This document shows, piece by piece, positions 41,501 to 56,500 of a stretch of 64,000 bases of DNA; position 1 is the first letter of the stretch, and every line of letters starts with the position of its first letter. Below the pieces are notes generated by a model. It ran no database searches. It was not told where the DNA came from and saw only the letters and a program-made list of their open reading frames with translations. The DNA lies in the NCBI GenBank assembly GCA_944474755.1, contig OX104113.1:49863644-49927643 (forward strand), in the 5' to 3' direction. The position numbers and the translations under genes are program-made. The stretch is from Limnoperna fortunei. Taxonomy: Eukaryota > Mollusca > Bivalvia > Mytilida > Modiolidae.

Positions 41501-44500
41501 TGAGTAGTATGGTTGTCAAAATATTAAGAAAATTTTTGTGTTTGCCATGAATGTAAAATGTTTCTTCTGTAATCTTGTGATAGAAACATCGATAAAAAAA
41601 AGAAACAAATTTAATTTCATAACAAAAAATTTATGTCTTTACACTGAGTGATTGATCTTTTATTTGTATTTTGTGATGTGTTATGGGTTATTTATAATTT
41701 AATTAATTTTTTTATTTTTCAGACCAGCACCAAAGAATGAAGATGAGATGATGGTCCTGATCTTTGAATATATTGACAGAATATTCTCCATTGTCAGACC
41801 AAGAAAATTATTATATATGGCTATAGATGGTGTTGTAAGTAAATTTAACCCAACAATGTAAAAATAAGTTTTAGGTACAGTCAAATATGTTGCTACAATG
41901 CTGTAGTGCATTTAATTTTTTTTATCTCGTTTGAGGTACTCGTAATGGTGCAGTCCGGGAGTAACACACACAATTATCCACTATATTAATGTTTCTCTGG
42001 TTTTTTATGCCTCTGCCATTTAATTGATATTTCTGCAACACCTAATTAATTAGTTTATTCTTAATCATAGCATTGTTGACAAATTTTGAAATGCAGAAAT
42101 TTATTTGGTAAAAAAATTGGCATTCTGGAAAATTTTTATTATATTAATTGCACTATCAGGAATACCATATTTTACTGGCACTATTAAGAAATTAGTTCAT
42201 TTTGTCAACAATGCCATGCTTATAGAAAAATTTAAAATTTATAAATTAGAAATTGAAGAAACATCAGCTGAATGGTGGAGAAAAAGACCATTATTTATCA
42301 AATAAGTACAGCAGTTTAATAGCAGGAAATCTGTATAAATCCCATTGTAATTTTTTTTGTGCAGGGAACACCATTCATGTGAATGAGAGTGTTTTTGTTC
42401 CATTAATGTTTGTAGCTTTGCTGACATAAAAAAAAATTCAAAGGAGCTACATTATTGTAACTATGAAATATGTTGCTTACTCTTAGTGGTCACAGTTGAG
42501 ACTATAAGTGTGAATCTTGTCCATAGTACTGGATTGCTTGGGTCCTCCTGCATTATGTATATGTACATATCGAGCTGTACCAGTCAAATGTGGCAACCTT
42601 CATTTACGTTCCTGTGCAGTGTGTTTGAAGTAACCACCTGTATTATTTTAGCCTATTTTAATATTCCCATAGTACGTCCAGTAATTGTTTTAAGGTTAGG
42701 TGTAGTAATTACTCTAAAAATATATTATTCTGGAAATTGAATTACACTACATAATTATTTATTGGTGGCCTCGGTGGCCTAGTGGTTAAGGTAGTTTTTG
42801 TCTAAAAAAGCTGGATACATAATTATTTTATTGTTTTGAAATGTATCACCACAGGAAGAAAGAAGACATTACAAAAATTATATCTTCATTATCTCCACAT
42901 AATAAATACTTCATACAACACAAATAACATTAGAAAATATGACTACATCTCCATTATTGTTTTAAATTCAAGTGCAGTTACATTGTAAACCATGATTCAT
43001 TGACTTGTCCATTATAGGCACCAAGAGCCAAGATGAATCAGCAGAGATCTAGAAGATTCAGAGCTTCAAAAGAAACACATGAAAAAATAGAAGAAATGGC
43101 CAGACTGAGAGAGGAATTGATACAAAAAGGCTATAATTTACCACCAGAAAAAGAGAAGGGGGAACATTTCGACAGTAATTGTATTACTCCGGTAAGTTTT
43201 CAAGTTAAAAATAAATCAATACAAATAAGCTGAGAGCAATTGTATTTTCTATGTGCTGATGAAATGGCTGGTCGTTAAACAGTAAAGTTGATTTTTGGCT
43301 GGGTTGCATGAAGTGCAAACCCGGGTTATAGTATGGTGAAGTCGTGCGGGGAAAATAGTTTACCTATTTTGTATAATCACCAGATCCCTGAAACTTCACA
43401 CAAAGATTGCACATGTATTGAAGTGTGCACCTGCTATTATGGAATTGTTCCAGGATTTTTTTCCTAATTTTCCAGACATGGGAACTTAGTCATTTTTCAG
43501 AACATTTGCAGAAGACGGTACTTATTTTGTGTAATCACCTCCTACAGTTTTCAACCCAGATCTCTGAAACTTCACATAAAGATTGCACATGTATTGAAGT
43601 TGTGCACCTGCTATTATGGAATTGTTCCAGGATTTTTTTTTTAATTTTCCAGACACGGGAACTTAGTCATTTTTCAGGACATTTGCTGAAGACGGTACCC
43701 AGGGATAGAGCTTAACTTTTTTCCTGCAATAGCCAGCTGGGCCCCAAGCCTGAAAAAAATCCAGGAGCCCAACAATATAGTTAGGGGCCCAACTATTTTC
43801 AGCACAAGTGTGTTTTAACTATAAATTATATGATCATGTGTACAAATTTGGGTATGTACATGAATGCAGAAGTTATTGTCTTGTTTTGATATTGTTACTA
43901 CCTACCTTGGATCACTACATACATAATTAGATATTTGAGTCTGTTGGATGCTTGTATTTTGTTTCCAGAAATTAAGATTATCTCTCGGAATGTAGGAACC
44001 TCCCCCCAAAGCTACCTGCTATTTGACTCAAAATCCTACATTTCTGGCATTTTTAGCTACCTTTATTCTTCAATATTAGGAATTTATAATACAAATTAAC
44101 TTATTTCCATTTTAAGTATGCAGGAAAATGTCCACCCATTTTCATTCTAGATTTAAGATTTGTAAGACAGAAAAGACTGCCACAGATGCTAACAATGCAC
44201 ACACAAACATGACAAATGTATGATTGAAATAGCTATAATCTATAGAGTGCTATTGTATTTGTTTTATGTTTTTTTTTCATAAATAATTGATATTTAAACT
44301 ATAAACTTGCTATGATAATGAGTAGGATTAAAGTTTGTGTTGTCTGTCTTGTTTTGCATTAAACAAAACAATGAATGTTTTCTATATTTAAAATGTACAA
44401 TAAATTTAATCTTTCTTTGTGTTGAACAAGAAGTAGAAAATGACATCATTGCAAAAATATGTATATTCAATGGAAAATGCGCTATTATAATAAAATCTTT

Positions 44501-47500
44501 AAAAAAGTGATATGTTATTGTAATAATTTAATTAATATTCTAACAGTTACTTCCAAAATACTAATTATAATTGTTGTGTTTTAATCTTGACAGTTAATAG
44601 GAAACATCGTATTTAAAACCTCCGGAATCGAAATCATATTTACTCCTGGTGATTTTCATAATTTATTTGCTTTGTACTGGTTTCCGCCAGTATTAACTCC
44701 ATGGTGGTATTGAGAAAGATAAGTCAGGCGGGAACCAGCTTAGGTGGTTTTGATTATTCCCCTTTGACAAAAAATGTCACGTAAAATATTTCAAGACGAT
44801 TCCTGACGCAAATATCAATTAAATTGTTCTGTCTATTCTCGATCTGGATTATAATTACGCCACTTCACCAAATATCCTACACGCGCGAAATATTGCCAAT
44901 AACATTTTTAAGGGACCAAACTTGAAATGTAAATGCAAAATGCGTCTAAGCGTTTGTTTGTCGGTGCATCGTACTACACTTGTTACGTTCGCCAACTGGA
45001 CGATCTAGACACAGGCATTTGGTCGCTCAACAAAAATTCTACTCGCATTGGCGACTGGGTGACTGTTAAGTTTCATCCCTGCGGTAGTACCTATTTTGTG
45101 TTATCAACTCCTAATACAGTTTTCAATCCAGATGTCTTAAACTTCACATAAAGATTGCACATGTATTGAAGTTGTGCACCTGCTGTTCCAGGATTTTTTT
45201 CCTAATTTTCCAGACATCCTCCTACATTTTTTTACAAATTGTAAACATTCCCTATTTATTAAGGCACTTGGATTGGCATCCCGGCCATTTCAGACTTTTG
45301 CAGTTTGTTTTTTTTCAGTTTCAGTAAACAAGAGATCACTTTTCTGAATTTACACTTTTTATGTTATTTTCTGATGCAAACATGTAATATATCCTTAGAT
45401 CTTGCATTATACCGGTGCAAGAACGTTTAATGCATGTAGGAGTAATTCTTTATTTTTCCATGTGTAAAAAAGTCATAAACTGTGTCATATAATAATCACA
45501 CAAGGTCTTTCAAATCACTCAAATTTAATGATACCTACAATTATTTTACCTCTGTACAGCAATACTGCACCTATAACTGTTTTTAATGCATATTTAAAAC
45601 AATGTATTTTTTTAAATACATGCAGTAACAACTGAAATCAACACTTAATTTTTCTTTAACAGGGAACACCATTCATGTTCAGGTTAGCAGACTGCTTGAG
45701 ATATTACATCCATGACAGAATCAACAATGATCCAGGCTGGCAGAATATCAAAGTTATTTTGTCTGATGCCAATGTACCAGGAGAAGGAGAGCACAAAATA
45801 ATGGACTACATAAGGAGACAGAGGGGTTAGTGTTTAAAACAGGATGTACAGTGGCAGTTATTGCTAGACTAGTTGGTGTTGCTCCTTTGTGTCTAAAGTA
45901 AATATCAAAATCTCTATTTGAGGATACAAAACAGAAGCCTTATCGTGCAATCTCCTAATATCATATTGCAAATATTAGTACAGTGTACCCACGGTATATC
46001 GCCCCCTGTTAAACTGCCGACCTCAAATATCACCACAATTTTCTATGGTCCTGTTTTTTTACCATTAATATTCCCCTGTTGTAATGCCAGCCTTGCATAT
46101 TGCCATCCGTCACAAGTTTGCAGGTCTTTTATTCAATAAAATTTCCCCCATTTCTACTGCCAAACACATAAATTACTCATAATTATTTTGAATTATTGGT
46201 GTGCAAACATGGTCACGCTTTCTAAGCTTAATCCCCCCATTAGAAAATCAATAAATCAGTTAACATAATTGTTGTGTAAACAACTGATTAGTGGTCATTT
46301 ATATTGGCTGTCGTCACGGTTCAATATTATGAGAAAAGTTTATCCTGCTAATAAAAAAAAATTTTAGTCACTAAAATGTCAACTCCGAAGAAAAAGCGAA
46401 CTAGTGGGAAACCAACTTTATTGAAGACCTTTTTTTGGTATTTGAAAATGCACGTGGAAAATGCTATGTTTTTCTGTATATGGTAATGATGACCTAATTT
46501 GAGGAAAATCGTGCAAATTTGCATACTGTAACAACCATTTCGTAGTAAGAATCCAGTATTTTACAATATGCAACACACTGTTTTCGGTGTTCTCAATGTT
46601 TTTCATGTAGTAAAGGTAATTGAACAAAGACACAAATGTCAATAAATCCATAATGCGCAGCTGGTTATTAAAAATGACAATGTTTATTATCACATATCAA
46701 TAATGATCGATCTTAAACACGAAACCGATAAAAAAATGGCTACACTGTCGTAAGATATTGAGATTGACCATGGCTGATTATATATGCAACTACATTTTGG
46801 ACATCAAAATGCCCAGAGTGAATCACTCTCGCTCTGCTACATTACGGTTAATGGGACTTAATTTGTACGATTATTCATTCTACAGGCCACCAGGAAGCTC
46901 TTAGAAAAATGCAAAATTACTCCAAACGTGACATATTTAATGTAGACGAAATTGGGTTGTATACTTATTAAACATACTGCTACAGAAAAAGTCTTATATA
47001 GATAGTCTTCCCTCTTTATACAGCCAAAAATGTAAAGTCCAAAAGGTGGCATTATAACGAGGGAGCACTGTATATAGACAATTTATACTAAAGACAGGTT
47101 TTATGGGTACATGTATTTATACCCCATGCAACTTTGTTGTGGAGGGTTATATTTTTTTTACTGGTTCATTTGTTCATCAATCCTATTCTTCTAAGTGCAA
47201 TTCCTATTAAACTGCTGATCAAAGTTCTTTTGGATAAGAATGAAAGACAGCAAATGTAGTTGTGCATATCGACTGGAAATCATTCTTTGTGTAGCAAAAT
47301 TGCAATTCGGTTGTAGTATGTCACACATCAATAAATACACACATGCTCTAAACTGACCAAGAATTTGACACCTGTTGTGTTATACCTTTTGTTAAATGAA
47401 ATCCACTAAATATGAAAGTGTTTGACTTAAAAAAAACAAGACAAGTACATGTTAGACTGGAAACAGTGGTGAAATTATCTACAGGTAATAAATGCCTGCA

Positions 47501-50500
47501 TCCAATTTTGTAACTGTATCTGTATGAAGAATTGCAAATCATAAAATATTGTTTATTAATTTATTCTATTATATATATTTATCTTGGTCTGTTATTAAAT
47601 TTTGGAAGCTTTTACATTCCATATTATTTAAACTGTAGACCTTATGAACAACTTGTCATTACTAATAAGCTTTTTATACCCTCGCTCGACAGAGTCGGGG
47701 ATATATAATGGTCTTCATGTCCGTCTGTCCGTCCTTCCGTCCGTTCGTCCGTCCACATTTGGTTTCGGGATGATAATTCAAAAAGTTTACATCCGATTTG
47801 AATGAAACTTTGGGATATTGTTATAGTTCAGGTTGGTAAGAAGCCTATCGATTTTGGGGGGAAATCCGTCAAATTTCAAGGTCACAGTCCACTAAAAACG
47901 TTAGAAATTTTAACAAAAAAGTTGTTTCTGGACAATAACTCAAAAAGTTTACATCCGATTTAAATAAAACTTTGGGATATTGTCATATATTAGGTTGGTA
48001 AGAAGCCTATCGATTTTGGGGGAAATCCGTCAAATTTCAAGGTCACAGTCCACGAAAAATGTTAGAAATTTTAACAAAAAAGTTGTTTCCGGACAATAAC
48101 TCAAAAAGTTTGCATCCGATTTGAATGAGACTTAAGGATATTGTCGCATATCAGGTTAGTAATAAGCATATCAATTTGGGGGGAAATCCGTCAAATTTCA
48201 AGGTCACAGTCCACGAAAAACGTTATAAATTTTTACAAAAGGGGGGTATCAGTGATCGCTAGATCAACTTTGTCTAGTTTATTTTACTTTCAACTTTTTG
48301 ACAGTTAAACTTTTATGCGGAGGCTTACTTTATTTACAAATGGCTGTAGATTCTCGATCATGTTTTATCAGTAAATTGCGATCATCACTTATGAACTTTT
48401 TTATTTTACTTTCAACTTTTTGACAGTTAAACGGTTATGCGGAGGCTTACTTTATTTACAAATGGCTGTAGATTCTCGGTCGTGTTTTATCAGTAAATTG
48501 CGATCATCACTTATGAGCTTTTTTATTTTACTTTCAACTTTTTGACAGTTAAACGGTTATGCGGAGGCTTGCTTTATTTACAAATGGCTGTAGATTCTCG
48601 ATCACATTTTATCAGTTAAGCTCTTTACCCAACTTAATGTAGAAAGGTCTAATATTATGGCCATTTGGTTTAAAAGAAAGCGCATGACTATTCTTGCAGT
48701 AAATTGATTAAAATTACGAAAAATGTTTCAGTTCTTTTAGTTGATGTTAAACATCCATGCATCTTCTTTGTTTTGGATTACATTATTTTTGTTGCTATCT
48801 TCTTAGACTTAGTTAAATGTATGGTTTTAGGTCAGCCAGACCATGATCCCAACACAAGACATTGTCTTAATGGTGCTGACGGTAAGTAGCTAATTACCTT
48901 TGCAATTACTGCATACATGTATTTTTACCATCAAGAATTTTTTTTGGTTTCACAAAATCAAATGAGGTAAAAATCACTTACACTTTCATAATTTTTTTTA
49001 TAACATAATCAAATGAAATGATCACTTGGCGTCCGTCGTCGTCGTCCGTCGTTGTCGTCGTTAACTTTTCTTCAAAAATCTTCTCCTCCAAAACCACTGA
49101 AGGGATTGCTTTGAAACTTTGCACACATCATCAGTAAAATGCCCTCTACCAAGTTTGCCCAAATCATGGCCTCAGACCAACCAACATGGCCCCCATGGCT
49201 AAAAATAGAACAGAGGGGTCAAAATACAGTTTTTTGCTTATAGTTCAAAAAGTATAACAGATACACGAAAACCTAAGAGACTTTCCTTCTTCAGCATCTA
49301 AAGCTCTACAAAACACTCCATTAGGTCAAAGTTGTATGATGACTCCTTGTAGGAGTTATTGCCCTTTAATAATCAAAATTGATGATTTTTGCCATTTTTG
49401 CCTCAAAATCTTGAAAATTATTAGTACTAGAGAAAAATTTAGAATTGCTTAATTGTTCTGCTCTATGAGGGCTACAAAAATGACTTAAGGGTCAAGATTG
49501 TCTGATTAACCGTTTAAGAGTTATTCCCCTTGAACTGTTTTTTTTAATCGGTTTTAATTGATTTTTTAAAATCTTCTTCTCTGAAACAACTGAAAGTACT
49601 GCTTTGAAACTTCGTACACATCATCCGTCAAATGTCCTCAACCAAGTTTGCACCAACCATGGCTGCAGATTAACCAACATGGCCACCATGGCTAAAAATA
49701 GGACGGGGGGAGGGGGGGGGGGGGGGTTGCGGTAAAATACAGTTTTTGGCTTATATTTAAAAAAGTGTAACAGATACAGGAAAACCAAAGAGACATGCCT
49801 TCATCTGCATCAAAAGCTCTACGAAACACTTCATTGGGTCAAAGTTGTATGATGACTCCTTGTAGGAGTTATTGCCCTTTAATAATCAAAATTGATGATT
49901 TTTGCCATTTTTGCCTCAAAATCTTGAAAATTATTAGAACTAGAGAAAAAGTTAGCATTGCTTAATTGTTCTGCTCTTTGAGGGCTACAAAAATGACTTA
50001 AGGGTCAAGATTGTCTGATTAACCGTTTAAGAGTTATTCCCCTTGAACTGTTTTTTTTAATCGGTTTTAATTGATTTTTTAAAATCTTCTTCTCTGAAAC
50101 AACTGAAAGTACTGCTTTGAAACTTCGTACACATCATCCGTCAAATGTCCTCAACCAAGTTTGCACCAACCATGGCTGCAGATTAACCAACATGGCCACC
50201 ATGGCTAAAAATAAGACGGGGGGAGGGGGGGGTTGCGGTAAAATACAGTTTTTGGCTTATATTTAAAAAAGTGTAACAGATACAGGAAAACCAAAGAGAC
50301 ATGCCTTCATCTGCATCAAAAGCTCTACGAAACACTTCATTGGGTCAAAGTTGTATGATGACTCCTTGTAGGAGTTATTGCCCTTTAATAATCAAAATTG
50401 ATGATTTTTGCCATTTTTGCCTCAAAATCTTGAAAATTATTAGAACTAGAGAAAAATTTAGAATTGCTTAATTGTTCTGCTCTATGAGGGCTACAAAAAT

Positions 50501-53500
50501 GACTTAAGGGTCAAGATTGTCTGATTAACCGTTTAAGAGTTATTCCCCTTGAACTGTTTTTTTTAATCGGTTTTAATTGATTTTTTAAAATCTTCTTCTC
50601 TGAAACAACTGAAAGTACTGCTTTGAAACTTCGTACACATCATCCGTCAAATGTCCTCAACCAAGTTTGCACCAACCATGGCTGCAGATTAACCAACATG
50701 GCCACCATGGCTAAAAATAGGACGGGGGGAGGGGGGGGGGGGGGTTGCGGTAAAATACAGTTTTTGGCTTATATTTAAAAAAGTGTAACAGATACAGGAA
50801 AACCAAAGAGACATGCCTTCATCTGCATCAAAAGCTCTACGAAACACTTCATTGGGTTGAAGTTGTATGATGACTCCTTATATGAATTATTGCCCTTTAA
50901 TTGTCGAAATTGATTATTTTTGACATTTTTGCCTCAAAATCTTGAAAATTATTAGAACTAGAGAAAAAGTTAGCATTGCTTAATTGTTCTGCTCTTTGAG
51001 GGCTACAAAAATGATTTTAGGGTCAAGAATGTCTGATGAACCGTTTAGGAATTATTCTCCTTGAACATTTTTTAATCAATTTTACTTGATTTTAAAAAAT
51101 CTTCTCCTCTTTAACCAATGAAAGGACTGCTTTGAAACATTGCACACATCATCTTTAGGATACCTCTACCAAAATTGTGCAAATCATTACACCTGACTAC
51201 CTACATAGCTACGTTGGCTTAAAATAGAAAAAATGAAAAAAGGGGGGGGGGGGGGGGGGGAGTCGAGAGAGTTTTTGACTGATAGTTAAAAAAGTATAAC
51301 AGGTACAGCAAATTTGAAGTGAACCTCCCTTCTCCCTCTAAGCATCAAAAGCTCCTCCTTATAGGAGTTATTTCCCTTAAAAGGTCAAAATTAATGATTT
51401 TTGCAGAAGTGTTGGGCAATTCCTTATAGCAAAGAAAAGCTGGATAAAAAAGGGTTGTTTAGTTTCAGGTTCAGGTGAGCGATACAGGCTCCTGGGAGCC
51501 TCTAGTTACACTAATGCATGTATTCAAACAAAAGCATCATGGATAAATGGAATGAACTGGATTTTATACAACACAGAGGTTGTTACTTTGAACTGACATA
51601 AAAACATGATTTAGCTTAAAAATTGCTGAAAGTGGCATGAAACCAGTAAAACAAAAACAAAAAATGGGTTAAATACAACTTAGTTTTTAAAGATGGGATA
51701 AACCAAATTCTTACACTGTCACCAAGTAATTGGAACTTGCAGTAGAGTGTCTACCAAAAGTAACAAGTGAATTACATTTTGGTGTATTCCTACTGAAGGT
51801 CTGGGGTTTTCTACAGGTACTCTGGCTTCCTCCCCAAATTAAAATGCCGCCATGATATACCTGAAAAGTTGCTGAAAGTGGCATTAAACAACAATCAAAC
51901 AATCAAACAAAAACATTTGGATGCATATGGCAATTAAGGAAATTAGTGATGTCTTGGAGGTGTCATTGTTGTCTTGACCAAATATTTTACTATTCTCAGT
52001 AAACACAAGAAAAAAAGTGCTAATGAATTATTTTATCCTAAAGTACATGTGTGTCTTCAAGTTCATATTAATAATTTTTTTTATAATGTTCTTTTTTATT
52101 TCAGCTGATTTGATTATGTTGGGTAAGTACTAACAAGTGAAGGATAGTCTGTGTTTGATAACATGTTAATCTTTAACAATACCATCATTAAATGTATTTA
52201 AATAGTTTGTTAAAAATTATATTTTCCCGTTAAACTTACCTTCTATACTCACTAACTTGTAAAGACTTCAGTGCATAAGAGGACTCCCCTTTTTCAGAAA
52301 AAAGATTCAGTACTTTCATCTTTAGTCTCTTATGAAACCACCAGGAAACCAGTAAAAAAGTATGAAATATAACTACACTGTATGAATAATAAAATAAAAT
52401 AAAAAATACTGCTAAGGACTTAAATGTTGCATCATTAATAGAAGTATACAACGTCAACAGTAGTTTATTTCATTATTTATTTTGGTTTGAAAATAGTAAA
52501 ATGATAATTGAATATAAAATGTTTGAGTTTCCAATCTCTTGTCCTGTCCTTATAAAAAACAATTCCTTGTATTAAAAATAGTATTGGCATCATTAAAACA
52601 ACATATTATGTCAGGGGCGGATACAGGATTTTCAAAAAGGGGATATCGGGAAAGGAGGGCCACAAAGTGGTCCTCCCGCACCTCGCAGAGGCGCATTTAC
52701 GGCAGGGGTAGTACCGTTAATGCATTAATTTATGGCGAGGATGAGTGGGGATTACATTTTTGCATTTGGCGCTGGTTGTTACCATCTCTGTTCTCTTTTT
52801 TTTTCCTTTCCTTTTTTTTAAATGGCCCCCCCCCTTTGGATCCGCCACTGTATTATGTAAATTTATCAAACAGTTATTAATCCTAACTATCACCAGGATA
52901 TTATTTAGGGAAAGGGGAGCATTTTTAAAGGCAGGAAAATATCTCTGCTAATTGTACTTCTTTAGAGATGTCAGAAGGTTACTTCCTGTTTAGATATCCA
53001 AATAGACAAATGGATCATCTTATTAAAGTATTTCTATTTAACTATTCAAATTCTAATTATATATTATCACCTATTGTTCACTATTTAATTAATGCTTATT
53101 ATAATATGGCATCCTTCATACGCTCTGAGAACACATCAGGGTTCTAATAAGAATAGAGCCTGCTATGACATCACAATTAGAATTCCGACGTCATATACGC
53201 TCAACTGAAATTTTTAACCTGGAAAAATTCAATATTGTTACGATTTCTCAATATTCTTTTGCTTAAAAGGTATGTATATATTTAATATAATAACAAGTAA
53301 ATATGTTTATGTCAAGTTTATTTGCTTTAACATACTGTTTTGAGACATATCTTATTAGTTTCAAAAAACCAATATTACCTTTGAAAGCGTCCTTAGAGCT
53401 GCTTCAAAATTTTAAATTATTTGTTGGATATATTACAATCGAAATAGATTATTGCAATGGGTAGTAACTAATTGGTTGTTGTAAAAAACTGGTGCAAGTG

Positions 53501-56500
53501 CATTTACTATAATTAATTTAATATTAATTTAACAAACTTTTTACAAATTTTATTTCCAGAATATTTTTACTCTTGTGTACTTGTAGGTCTAGCTACACAT
53601 GAGCCCAATTTCACTATAATTCGTGAAGAATTCAAACCAAACAAACCCAGGTCATGTGATTTGTGTGGACAGGTTGGTCATGAAATGAAGGAGTGCCAAG
53701 GGTTACCCAAAGAAAAAGCTGGAGAGGTTTGTCTTGTTTATTAGACATTTGTGAACATTAGAACATAGGTTTATTGAATTTCTGCAATATCAAAAGTATG
53801 TATTAGACTGTATTTTCCTGTTGTGAGTAACAGTATAATTCCTGCTAACAAAGAAAACATTCCATTGTGTACCACTTTATGTTATTAGTTGTAGATGAAC
53901 AGTAATGTCTTGTGTATTTGCAGCATGATGAAGGACCTCAGATGTTTGACTCAGAAACACAGTTTATATTTTTAAGACTAAATATTTTGAGGGAATACTT
54001 AGAAAGAGAACTGTTGATGACAAATCTACCATTCAAGTATGATTTTGAGGTATGTACATGTACAATATCAGCAATTTGTCTTCAAATATTAAGTTGGTTT
54101 GTATTGGTCTTAGAAACAGGTAGTAGTTGTCTAGCAATGCACACATACGTTTTTGTCCTGAAATTATAAATCTTTATATTATTATTTCTGAATTGATGAC
54201 TGATCTTCTTTTCATATGTATTTAGGGGTATTAGAATTTAGGTGCAATGTTTAATGTAATGGCTTCATATTATACCCCCACTTCGAAGAAGAGGGGGGGG
54301 TATACTGGTTTACCCCTGTCTGTCTTTCAGTTTATAACCCCACTTTAAAGAAGAAGGGGGGAATAGTGGTTTACTCCTGTCTGTCCTTCTGTCCAATTTG
54401 TAAAAGTTTTCTCAGCAACTACTTATCACAACCACTTGAAATTTTATATGTGACCTTACCATGTGGTTCTATATTGCTAGTACCGATTTCAGGTCTTTTC
54501 ATATCTACTTCCTGTTTACTGACTCAGTGATGTAAATAGCCTGGGTATACATGTACTGGGTGAGCAGTAGCTCACAGGTTCCTTGTTTATGATATGGGTC
54601 TGTTTTATGCTCCTACAACATGTTTCCTATGGCTATTTGCTGGAAATATTCTTAAAACTATAGATAACCAGTTTGCAGACCAGATAACTGATAGTGATAC
54701 AATGCATGGCTAATTTCTCCTCTTTTTGAGCTATAAGCATTTATATATAGTATCATGTTTTTACACATAATGAAGGTGTACATGGGGAGATGCTAGCTAA
54801 CTTGGTTTTCATTGGGCCTTTTTTCAGAGGTGTTTAGATAACAGTGTAATTCATTTGGGTTGTTTTGCTCTTTTTTTTAATAGCTGTGATGATTTGGGAT
54901 TGTCATTTGAATTGTTTTCTTGATTTTCAGCGGTGTTTAGATGACTGGGTTTTCATGTGTTTCTTTGTTGGAAATGACTTCCTGCCTCATCTACCATCAC
55001 TTGAAATTAGGTAAGTTATAAGTATATATTTAATTTTTTTGTTATGCAATACACAGTTTGCAAATATAATTTGTTGCATTTGGGCAAAAACTTAATAAAA
55101 AAAAAACGAAAAGTCTGTTATTCTCCTTTTTGCTCGGCCACAAAATTGCAAGTTATGTTTAAAAGTTAAAAAAAATATAGTTTCATGCAATACAATTTTA
55201 TAAGCTTTTTAGACTAATTATTATTGATGACAGAAACAGCAAGTTGTATTTAACTTTAAAATTAATCATTCATTTAACTCCAACATATTTATTCTCATAT
55301 TTCTACCTTATGCAGAGAAAATGCAATAGACAGACTGATCAAACTGTACAAGAACTGTGTGAGGAAAACCGGGGTAAGTAAAGTTCTAAAATCGTTGAAC
55401 ACATCTCTACAAATATAAACATCTAGGTGTGCTAAGAAACAATTTTTGCTTTGGTTTGAAAAAATCGGCCAAAATTTTTTATCCTGGTGGAAATATTGGC
55501 TTACTCCATAAACATCAATCCTTAGTCTGCAGTGATTGATTTGTGCACCTGTTGCTTTGTTACAGTCAAAATACAATGACCTAGTTACGCATGAATAGCT
55601 ACAATTTAAATGTCTAGCCTTTTCTGATTAAGAGCTTCAAAGAAAACAGATTGAAGCAGTTTTCTTAACAGCTATTTTTGAAATTGATTGAGCTATAGGT
55701 AGAAAATACCTGACACGTCATTGTATTTTGACTATAAAAAGGTTGTATGCTTCCTTACTTACTTCATTTTTGACAAGCAAGCAATATTTCAGCTATTTTA
55801 TACAACATCCTACATGTATTGTCATTCCTACATACAAATTATGTAAATGCGGACTGTCTACAAAGTCCCAATCACTTTTTTATGCTGATGATAAACATGT
55901 ATGTTATTTATGAAGTTTATATAACAGAAAATTGTGGCTTATGAATTGCAGGGCTATTTGACAGACAGTGGGGTTCCAAACCTAAGTCGAGTGCAGATTA
56001 TTATGTCAGGTGTGTAGAATAAATTAATACAGACTTTGTAAAATGATTTTAATCTGACAAATTAATCAAGCTTACAAACTATTCCAATCATAGAGTATGA
56101 CAAAGCCACAGTTCCTGTTTAGAACTGCCAGAAACTACTGTTCAATTAACAAATAACTGACAATTGGTTACAAATTTTAACAGCATAATAGCAGGTAAAT
56201 TGAATTGATGTTTTTTTAACTTTTTATGCCCCCGCGACGACATGTCCTTAAGCTTTTCTCAGAAACCGTTCATGAGAACAATTTGAAATTTGGCAGGGAG
56301 GTTCAGTATCACAAGTTGTACGTCCTAAGCGACTTGCAGACCTGTCAGACAACTACTTCCTGTTTGGGACTTCATTTGTAGGTATGTACATGTACTTCCG
56401 TACGTCAGTACAAATTTCCGTCAAGCTTTTCTCAGAAACTGTACATGAGAACAATTTGAAATTTGACAGGGGAATTCAGTATCACAAGTTGTACGTCCTA

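Noticed and set aside
42105..42305. 66-codon open frame in XRN2 intron 3
   Set aside because: Does not match any part of XRN2 and has no other support.
44933..45151. 72-codon open frame in XRN2 intron 4
   Set aside because: Its second half is the dispersed repeat found also at 43384 and 59730, so coding is unlikely.
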